DNA from: CAZMVY01 sp964617875
GTDB lineage: Bacteria > Planctomycetota > Phycisphaerae > UBA1845 > PWPN01
Reading direction: 5' to 3'
DNA: 9,479 nucleotides
NCBI GenBank assembly: GCA_964617875.1
Contig: CAZUAI010000132.1
Location: 1-9,479, forward strand
Every line of letters begins with the position of its first letter. The first letter of the stretch is position 1. Positions 1-4,534 of this stretch are shown piece after piece. The notes beneath the pieces were generated by a model that saw nothing but the letters and a program-made list of their open reading frames with translations, made no database searches and was not told the origin of the DNA. The position numbers and the translations under genes are program-made.

Positions 1-2
1 CA

Positions 3-260
3 TCCGTACGATCTTCGCTCGTGCGAGGTGCGGATTATGCAACTTGGGGGTTTATTCCGGGCGACTTGGACGACGACGACGATGTCGACCTCACGGTCTT
101 CGGCTGCTTTGCGTCCTGCTTCAACGGCCCGGATCAGACGCCCGCATGGCCCGGGTGCCCCAATGCCGACTTGGACGGTGACGGCGACGTCGATCTGTCG
201 GACCTCGCCGAGTTCCAGGATTGTTTCAACGGCCCCAACCGGCCGCCGAAGGCCCCCGGC
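3..260 (+). CDS. C-terminal dockerin-like module of a secreted protein (5' end outside window; 3' end chimeric)
   Basis: The frame is open from the left edge, so the start lies outside the window. It encodes two calcium-binding, EF-hand-like loops. The first is DLDDDDDVDL at about 63-95. The second is DLDGDGDVDL at about 168-200, and it is followed by FQDCFNGPNRPP. This is the dockerin-type repeat architecture common in planctomycete secreted proteins, and the same ending appears on the metalloprotease at 4535-6946, which stops three residues after FNGPNRPP. Here no stop follows. The frame stays open to 797, running antisense through the kinase start and into the sigma factor gene, with an Arg/Ser-rich tail typical of a shadow frame. 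I therefore end the recognisable protein near 250-260. The native stop was probably lost at a rearrangement or assembly junction. The function of the missing upstream part cannot be seen. Confidence 0.7.
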
Positions 261-261
261 G

Positions 262-479
262 TCAGGAGCGGCACCGAGGGTCGTGCCCGGCGCAGCGATT
301 GCCGACGGCAGTTCGATAATCGACGACGGGCTGTGATGCTGCAGGAGCGACTCGACCTCGGCCCGCAGTTCGGCGTCGTCGCCGCACGCATGGTCGAGGA
401 ACGCCCCCCGCGCATCGTTGTCGAGTTCGCATGCCGCCAGAAACAGCCGCTTGATGCGTTCGTGGCGATCCGGGCTCAT
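262..479 (-). pseudogene. Truncated N-terminus of ECF-sigma-linked Ser/Thr protein kinase
   Basis: The ATG at 479-477 overlaps the sigma factor stop in an ATGA arrangement, implying translational coupling. The product begins MSPDRHERIKRLFLAACELD and continues with GAFLDHACGDDAELRAEVES and LLQHH. This matches the short helical region before the kinase domain in planctomycete kinases encoded next to PF07638-type sigma factors (typical pattern: RxxRIxxLFLxAxELxxxxRxAFLDxAC, then LRxEVESLLxxH). After about residue 70-75 the frame enters the complement of the dockerin coding sequence. No glycine-rich loop, catalytic HRD or DFG motif appears, although the frame stays open to position 1. So the fragment is real but the kinase domain is missing. 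It is either a genuine truncation or an assembly chimera. The family call rests on N-terminal pattern similarity alone. Confidence 0.62.
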
Positions 480-1075
480 GCGGGGGTGCCCCTGTCCGTT
501 CGCTCCCGCACCTGGCTCAGCTCCCGCCGGAGCCACGCACGAACGGCCGTCCATTCGGCCTCGACCGTTCGCTTCGAAACGCCGATGGCCTCGGCCACCT
601 CCGCAACGTTGAGGCCCCCGAAGAACCGCAACTCGACGATCGTCGCCTGGCGCGGATCGACCTTCGTCAGCTTGGCGAGCGCCTCGTCGACGGCCAGCAG
701 GTCCTCGTCCCGTCCCGGCGAGAGCGTCAACGCCTCATCCAGTTCGATCCGGAGCCGTCCGCCGCCGCGCTTGACGCGCTGCCGCGAGCGGGCGTGATCA
801 ACGAGGATGCGCCGCATGGCCTGGGCGCCGACGGCGAAGAAGTGCGTCTTGCCCTGCCAGTGCGCACGGGTCTGGTCGATCAGCTTCATGTAGGCTTCGT
901 GAACGAGCGCCGTGGGCGAGAGCGTATGGCCGCGCCGCTCTCCCTTCAGATAGCGCGTGGCCAGCTTTCGGAAATCGTCGTACAGGATCGCGAACAGACG
1001 CTCCGCGGCCTTCTGATCGCCCGATGCCAGCTCGTTGACGAGCTGCGTGGCCTGCGATGAATCGGTCTTTGCCAT
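476..1075 (-). CDS. ECF-type RNA polymerase sigma factor (PF07638/TIGR02999-like)
   Basis: This is a 199-residue sigma factor that should redirect RNA polymerase to a specific promoter set. Region 2 spans about residues 20-95 (AERLFAILYDDFRKLATRYL, then LSPTALVHEAYMKL and AMRRILVDHARSR). The LSPTALVHEAYxKL stretch is characteristic of the planctomycete-rich Sigma70_ECF family. Region 4 spans about 135-185, with the helix-turn-helix LNVAEVAEAIGVSKRTVEAE. I chose the ATG at 1075, which lies 5 nt after the STAS gene stop. An in-frame TTG at 1084 overlapping that stop (TTGA) would add three residues. Neither has a strong ribosome binding site, which fits translational coupling to the gene upstream. 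The 3' end overlaps the kinase-fragment start by 4 nt (ATGA). The order STAS, sigma, kinase on one strand suggests one signalling operon. Confidence 0.93.
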   Translation of the reverse strand: MAKTDSSQATQLVNELASGDQKAAERLFAILYDDFRKLATRYLKGERRGHTLSPTALVHEAYMKLIDQTRAHWQGKTHFFAVGAQAMRRILVDHARSRQRVKRGGGRLRIELDEALTLSPGRDEDLLAVDEALAKLTKVDPRQATIVELRFFGGLNVAEVAEAIGVSKRTVEAEWTAVRAWLRRELSQVRERTDRGTPA

Positions 1076-1080
1076 AACGC

Positions 1081-1452
1081 TCAACCCACGCCGAGGATGC
1101 CGAACGACTCGAGCGCCTCCTTCTCGCCGGGGCAGAAAGTGAAGAGCTTCTTGAGGTTCGTGATCTCAAAGACCTTCATCAGATCCGCGCGGAGGCTGCA
1201 GATGACCAGTGTCCCCTTGATCGCGTTGCACTTGGTCCGCAGGTTGATCAGCACGCCGAGCGCGGAGGACGACAGGAACCTGACCTTGGAGAAATCCAGG
1301 ATGAGCTTCTTCGTGCATCGCACGTCCACCAGTTCGTACAACTGATTGCCGATCGCCTCGACCTGGGCGGTGTCGAGGATCGAGCTGTCCTCGAAGTTGA
1401 CGACCGTGACGTCCCGCATCGTGTGGATGAGCAATTTCGGAGCCGATGGCAT
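1081..1452 (-). CDS. STAS-domain protein, anti-sigma factor antagonist-like
   Basis: This 123-residue single-domain protein has the STAS fold pattern of SpoIIAA/RsbV-type anti-sigma antagonists: an N-terminal beta strand (MRDVTVVNF), then DSSILDTAQVEAIGNQLYEL, the central strand KLILDFSKVRFL and the helix-capping loop SSSALGVLINL. The usually phosphorylated serine aligns with S63; the aspartate two positions before it in SpoIIAA is serine here (S61). In the known family, unphosphorylated STAS protein binds an anti-sigma kinase and frees the sigma factor. No HATPase anti-sigma factor or PP2C phosphatase is visible nearby. The frame extends upstream to 1566, but the ATG at 1452 is preceded by GAGGA at 5 nt spacing and begins at the domain edge, so I chose it. 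It sits immediately upstream of the sigma gene with a 5-nt gap. Whether it controls that sigma factor is inference. Confidence 0.9.
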   Translation of the reverse strand: MPSAPKLLIHTMRDVTVVNFEDSSILDTAQVEAIGNQLYELVDVRCTKKLILDFSKVRFLSSSALGVLINLRTKCNAIKGTLVICSLRADLMKVFEITNLKKLFTFCPGEKEALESFGILGVG

Positions 1453-1673
1453 GTGAGTCCTCGTCATTCGCGTGACGGGAAAAACACGCCCCGGGACAAA
1501 CCACCCGCGGATAACACTGCCCGTACACGCCGCCGCCATGATAGTGAGGCGGCGCAGCCGACGCAACGGACCACGCGAAGAGTCTCGATCACGACCTGGA
1601 CAGTCTGGGGGCCTGCCTCCGGGAGGGGCGGACTTCCCGCCTGACTTGCCTTCGCGTCACGATGTCACGGACC

Positions 1674-1691
1674 TGCAGGCAGGATGCCTGC
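1674..1691. repeat. Interspersed palindromic repeat, copy 1 (REP-like)
   Basis: The sequence TGCAGGCAGGATGCCTGC contains the inverted repeat GCAGGC/GCCTGC with a 5-nt centre. It matches 17 of 18 bases at 7091-7108 in the same orientation. It lies about 52 nt beyond the SNF2 gene stop, in the 1453-1743 spacer. Similar GCAGGC/GCCTGC palindromes recur in planctomycete genomes. Apart from the STAS ribosome binding site and a weak dyad GGCGG/CCGCC near 1627-1641, I see nothing else in this spacer. It could act as a transcript-end stem-loop for the SNF2 gene, but no U-tract follows. Confidence 0.6.
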
Positions 1692-1743
1692 GCCACAGGA
1701 ACACCACCCGCGTCGAAACGGCGCCGGCCTTCTGCGCCCCCTT

Positions 1744-4173
1744 TCACGCCGTCGGCCGGTGGAGAAGGCCCCGGATTACGTCGACCCACTTCGCCATGAC
1801 GCCCGGCTCCGGCAGCGCGATCCGCAGCTCCTGACGGCCCGTGGAGGAGTCCCGTACGACGCGCGCCGGCGCGCCTGCCTTCGCTGATGCGCCCTCGTCT
1901 GCGCGGCCGGATGACACACTCAGCACTTCGCCCAGTTGCTGGAGCCACGCGGCGCCCTGCGTCACGAGGTCGCGCAGCGCGTTCAGGCCGGCCTCCGGCG
2001 AACGGGCCGGCTCACCGCTGTCCTTCGCGGCGGGGGCTCGCGACGTGCCGGCCTCCGGCCGGCCGGTCTCTGACGGCGGCGGCGCGGCGGGAACCGCCGT
2101 TGTGGCGGCCTCGACCGTCTTCATGAACCGGCTCATTGCGCTCTCGCCCATGAGGACCTTGTCGGTCGTCCCGTCGAGAACGCCGGAGAAGACCGACTGC
2201 TTGAACGCCAGCAGCGACAGCATGCCGTGCTCGATCGTGTGCTCGGAGACAAAGTTCACCACGCGGACGGCCCGCTGCTGCCCCATGCGGTGGACGCGAC
2301 CGATGCGCTGTTCGAGCACGGCCGGGTTCCACGGCAGGTCCATGTTGATGACGGCGGAGGCCCGCTGCAGGTTCAGCCCGACGCCGCCGGCGTCCGTCGA
2401 AAGGAAGACCCTGCACTTGTCGTCCTCGCGGAGCGCCCGCGTAAGGTCCTTGCGCTCCCGGCTCGGCACGCCGCCGTGCAGGTGGACGTGGCCCCAGCCG
2501 CGCTCCTCGAGCATCTCGGCGACCAGCTCGTTCATCCGCACCCACTGGCTGAAGATGACGACCTTCGCCCCGTCCTCCTCGAAGATTTCGCTCAGCACGT
2601 TCGCCAGTTCGCCGATCTTCGTGTGGTGCTTCGTCTGGTGGTCGATGAGGTACGTGCTGTCACACGACATCCGCATGTTCTGCAGGGCGATGCGGAGCCG
2701 CAACTGATCCTCGTCGCTGAGGAACCTGTACCGGCGCCACTTGGCGACGATCCGGGCGACGATCTCCCGGTTCTCCGCGTGCGGCACCCACTGCTGCTCG
2801 GTCATCGGAACGAAGAAGTTCTTGTCCATCCGCGCCGGGAGCTGCGTCAGGACCTGGCTCTTGCTCCGCCGGATCAGGATCGGCGCGAGCGTCTTCGTGA
2901 TCTTGCCGAGATCGCGATAGCCGATGACCTTCGTCGTGCCTTCCTCATAGACGGCGTGGTCGGCCTTGAAGGCGAAGAGCGGGCCGAGCCGGTGACGGTC
3001 CACGAACTCGACGATCGAGTGCAGTTCCTCCAGCCGGTTCTCCAGCGGCGTGCCCGTGAGCACGAAGGCATACGGCGACTCGATCCGCTTGACGGTCTGG
3101 GCCGCGCGGGTCTGCCAGTTCTTGATCCGCTGCGCCTCGTCGAGGATCACGAGTTCGGGCGACCAGCGGGCGATGGCGTCGAGGTCGCGGTGGACGACGT
3201 CGTAGTTGACGATCTTGAAGAACACCCCGCCTCTGGCGTACAGCTCGGCCCGCGAATGCGTGAGGCCCTCGATGATCAGGGCCGGCCGACGGCAGAACCT
3301 GCCGATCTCGTCCAGCCACTGGCTCTTCAGCGACGCCGGGCAGACAACCAGCACGCGTTCCAGCCCGCACTCGCGGGCCAGGATCTCCGCCGCGGCGATC
3401 GCCTGGATCGTCTTGCCGAGGCCCATCTCGTCCGCGATGATCGCCCGCCCCGCCGTCGCCGCGAAGAGCGCCCCCTCCCGCTGATACGGGTACAGCGGCA
3501 CCGCCAGCAACCGGTTCCACTCGCCGTTCCGCCCGCCGTACTTCTCACGGAGCCGCCGGCGGCGACGTTCGGCGTCGCGGACCTCTGCAACCAGCGACCA
3601 GGCGTCGTCGTAGATCCGGATCGCGTCGCCGAAGCGGGCGGCCCCGCGAGCGAACGCGTCGAATTGCCCGAAACGATCCGGCCGCAGACAGCCCGTCGAA
3701 TCGAAGCACAGGCTCGCCAGGCGCCGCAACGCCGGCGGGCAGGAGGTGCCCTCTGAAAACAGGATGTCACGCCGGTTGCCGTAGCGCACGTAGACCTCGG
3801 CGAACGGCGGGCGGAAGCCCCGACGCAGGATATGGGCGTGCTTGCGCCGCAGCCGGTGAAGCGTGGCCTCGATGTGCTTGCACGTGCCGAGCGTATTGAC
3901 CGCGTAGTCCGGGCACGAGCAGTAGTTGCGCCCCGGCTCCTCGCCGCGAATCACGACGCGATAGGTTCGCCGCGTGGCCGGGTTGGCGACGGCGTACTCC
4001 GCGAACACGGGCTCGGGGCCCAGCTTCTGGATGCGAAACGGCTGCTCCGCACCGAACTGCCGGCGCAGCTCCAGTTGCCACTGGCGAAGCGTCATCCCCT
4101 CCGGCGCATGTGTTCGCGACAGCTTTCGAGGCTTGGGAGAGCTTTGCCTGAAACGGGCATTCCGGGCGGACAT
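1744..4173 (-). CDS. SWIM zinc-finger SNF2-family DNA-dependent ATPase (Swi2/Snf2 helicase-like)
   Basis: This 809-residue cytoplasmic ATPase probably translocates on or remodels DNA-protein complexes. A SWIM zinc finger lies near residues 85-100 (C85, C87, C98, H100 in CxC-x10-CxH). The SNF2 core follows: motif I DEMGLGKT (248-255), motif II DEAQ (345-348, a variant of DEAH), motif III LTGTP (372-376), motif V STDAGGVGLN (592-601) and motif VI QRIGRVHRMGQ (622-632). Residues from about 685 to 785 form an Ala/Pro/Glu-rich tail, ending in a short helical segment. The frame stays open upstream to 4626, but the ATG at 4173 is preceded by GGAGGTGA at 5 nt spacing, and upstream residues are Arg/Pro-rich shadow sequence, so I chose 4173. 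The gene is divergent from the metalloprotease. Bacterial SWIM-SNF2 proteins are widespread and their cellular role is poorly defined. No methyltransferase or other defence partner is adjacent. Confidence 0.95.
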   Translation of the reverse strand: MSARNARFRQSSPKPRKLSRTHAPEGMTLRQWQLELRRQFGAEQPFRIQKLGPEPVFAEYAVANPATRRTYRVVIRGEEPGRNYCSCPDYAVNTLGTCKHIEATLHRLRRKHAHILRRGFRPPFAEVYVRYGNRRDILFSEGTSCPPALRRLASLCFDSTGCLRPDRFGQFDAFARGAARFGDAIRIYDDAWSLVAEVRDAERRRRRLREKYGGRNGEWNRLLAVPLYPYQREGALFAATAGRAIIADEMGLGKTIQAIAAAEILARECGLERVLVVCPASLKSQWLDEIGRFCRRPALIIEGLTHSRAELYARGGVFFKIVNYDVVHRDLDAIARWSPELVILDEAQRIKNWQTRAAQTVKRIESPYAFVLTGTPLENRLEELHSIVEFVDRHRLGPLFAFKADHAVYEEGTTKVIGYRDLGKITKTLAPILIRRSKSQVLTQLPARMDKNFFVPMTEQQWVPHAENREIVARIVAKWRRYRFLSDEDQLRLRIALQNMRMSCDSTYLIDHQTKHHTKIGELANVLSEIFEEDGAKVVIFSQWVRMNELVAEMLEERGWGHVHLHGGVPSRERKDLTRALREDDKCRVFLSTDAGGVGLNLQRASAVINMDLPWNPAVLEQRIGRVHRMGQQRAVRVVNFVSEHTIEHGMLSLLAFKQSVFSGVLDGTTDKVLMGESAMSRFMKTVEAATTAVPAAPPPSETGRPEAGTSRAPAAKDSGEPARSPEAGLNALRDLVTQGAAWLQQLGEVLSVSSGRADEGASAKAGAPARVVRDSSTGRQELRIALPEPGVMAKWVDVIRGLLHRPTA

Positions 4174-4211
4174 CACGCTCACCTCCGTGCGAGGACCGGA
4201 TTCGCGCCGAT

Positions 4212-4239
4212 ATCCTACACCCCGTGGGGCGTCAGGCAA
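4212..4239 (-). promoter_or_regulatory. Candidate sigma70-like promoter for the SNF2 gene
   Basis: On the minus strand TTGCCT (4239-4234) and TAGGAT (4217-4212) are separated by 16 nt, about 40 nt before the start codon. Each hexamer matches four of six consensus bases. The spacer holds a CCCC/GGGG dyad (4220-4229) that could be an operator. This is a by-eye assignment. Confidence 0.3.
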
Positions 4240-4383
4240 GCGCGGAGCACCCTGCCGATGAGACGATAACGCCGTCGCTCGCTGCCAAAAACCGGTGTCG
4301 AGGTGGCCGGGGACCGCACCGGAAGCGGCCGCGCAACGCGGCGATTCATTGTTCATGCGTTTTCTCTTTCGCTGCTTTTTGGC

Positions 4384-4413
4384 TTGTGCCCCGGCCCAAA
4401 GGGAGCGTATAAT
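4384..4413 (+). promoter_or_regulatory. Candidate sigma70-like promoter for the metalloprotease gene
   Basis: A perfect TATAAT (4408-4413) stands out in a GC-rich region. It is preceded at 18 nt by TTGTGC (4384-4389), a weak -35. It points towards the metalloprotease and would start transcription near 4420, giving a leader of about 115 nt that begins just before the foldable element at 4427-4504. Confidence 0.5.
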
Positions 4414-4426
4414 GGAAGCAGGGTAT

Positions 4427-4504
4427 GTCGGCGACGGACACGGCGGCGAAAACCGCCGAAAGGAAACCTTTGTGCCGACCCGCGGGGCCGTCGTCAATGC
4501 CCCG
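4427..4504 (+). promoter_or_regulatory. Structured 5' leader of the metalloprotease mRNA (possible cis-regulatory RNA)
   Basis: Several Watson-Crick helices can be drawn between the candidate promoter and the start codon. P2 is CGGCGG (4441-4446) with CCGCCG (4453-4458) around CGAAAA. P3 is AAAGG (4459-4463) with CCTTT (4467-4471) around AAA, directly abutting P2. P1 encloses both: GTCGG (4427-4431) with CCGAC (4475-4479), plus CAC (4439-4441) with GTG (4472-4474). Together they form a three-way-junction-like fold. A separate hairpin, CGGGGC (4483-4488) with GCCCCG (4499-4504), follows about 14 nt before the AGGAGG ribosome binding site (4519-4524). It does not match the conserved bases of the GEMM-I cyclic-di-GMP riboswitch or another class I recognise. 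High GC content makes chance helices easy, so confidence is moderate. Confidence 0.38.
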
Positions 4505-4534
4505 TTGTCACCGCTCGCAGGAGGACGTGAACCG

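Noticed and set aside
261..797. Plus-strand continuation of the dockerin frame
   Set aside because: It is antisense to the kinase fragment and the well-supported sigma factor, and its composition (Arg/Ser-rich) changes abruptly after the dockerin ending.
1570..1645. Intrinsic terminator in the spacer upstream of the STAS gene
   Set aside because: Only a 5-bp GGCGG/CCGCC dyad is present and no T-tract follows.
2227..3756. 509-residue plus-strand open frame inside the SNF2 gene
   Set aside because: It is antisense to conserved helicase motifs and its residues are the complement shadow of that gene. It has no recognisable fold or ribosome binding site.
1744..4173. SNF2 ATPase as part of a DISARM-like defence system
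   Set aside because: No methyltransferase, DUF1998, phospholipase D or other defence gene is adjacent. The SWIM-SNF2 architecture is widespread outside defence loci.
4427..4504. Cyclic-di-GMP (GEMM-I) riboswitch in the protease leader
   Set aside because: The conserved GGCAAACC and GGGACGCAAAGCC elements are absent, so only an unnamed structured leader can be claimed.
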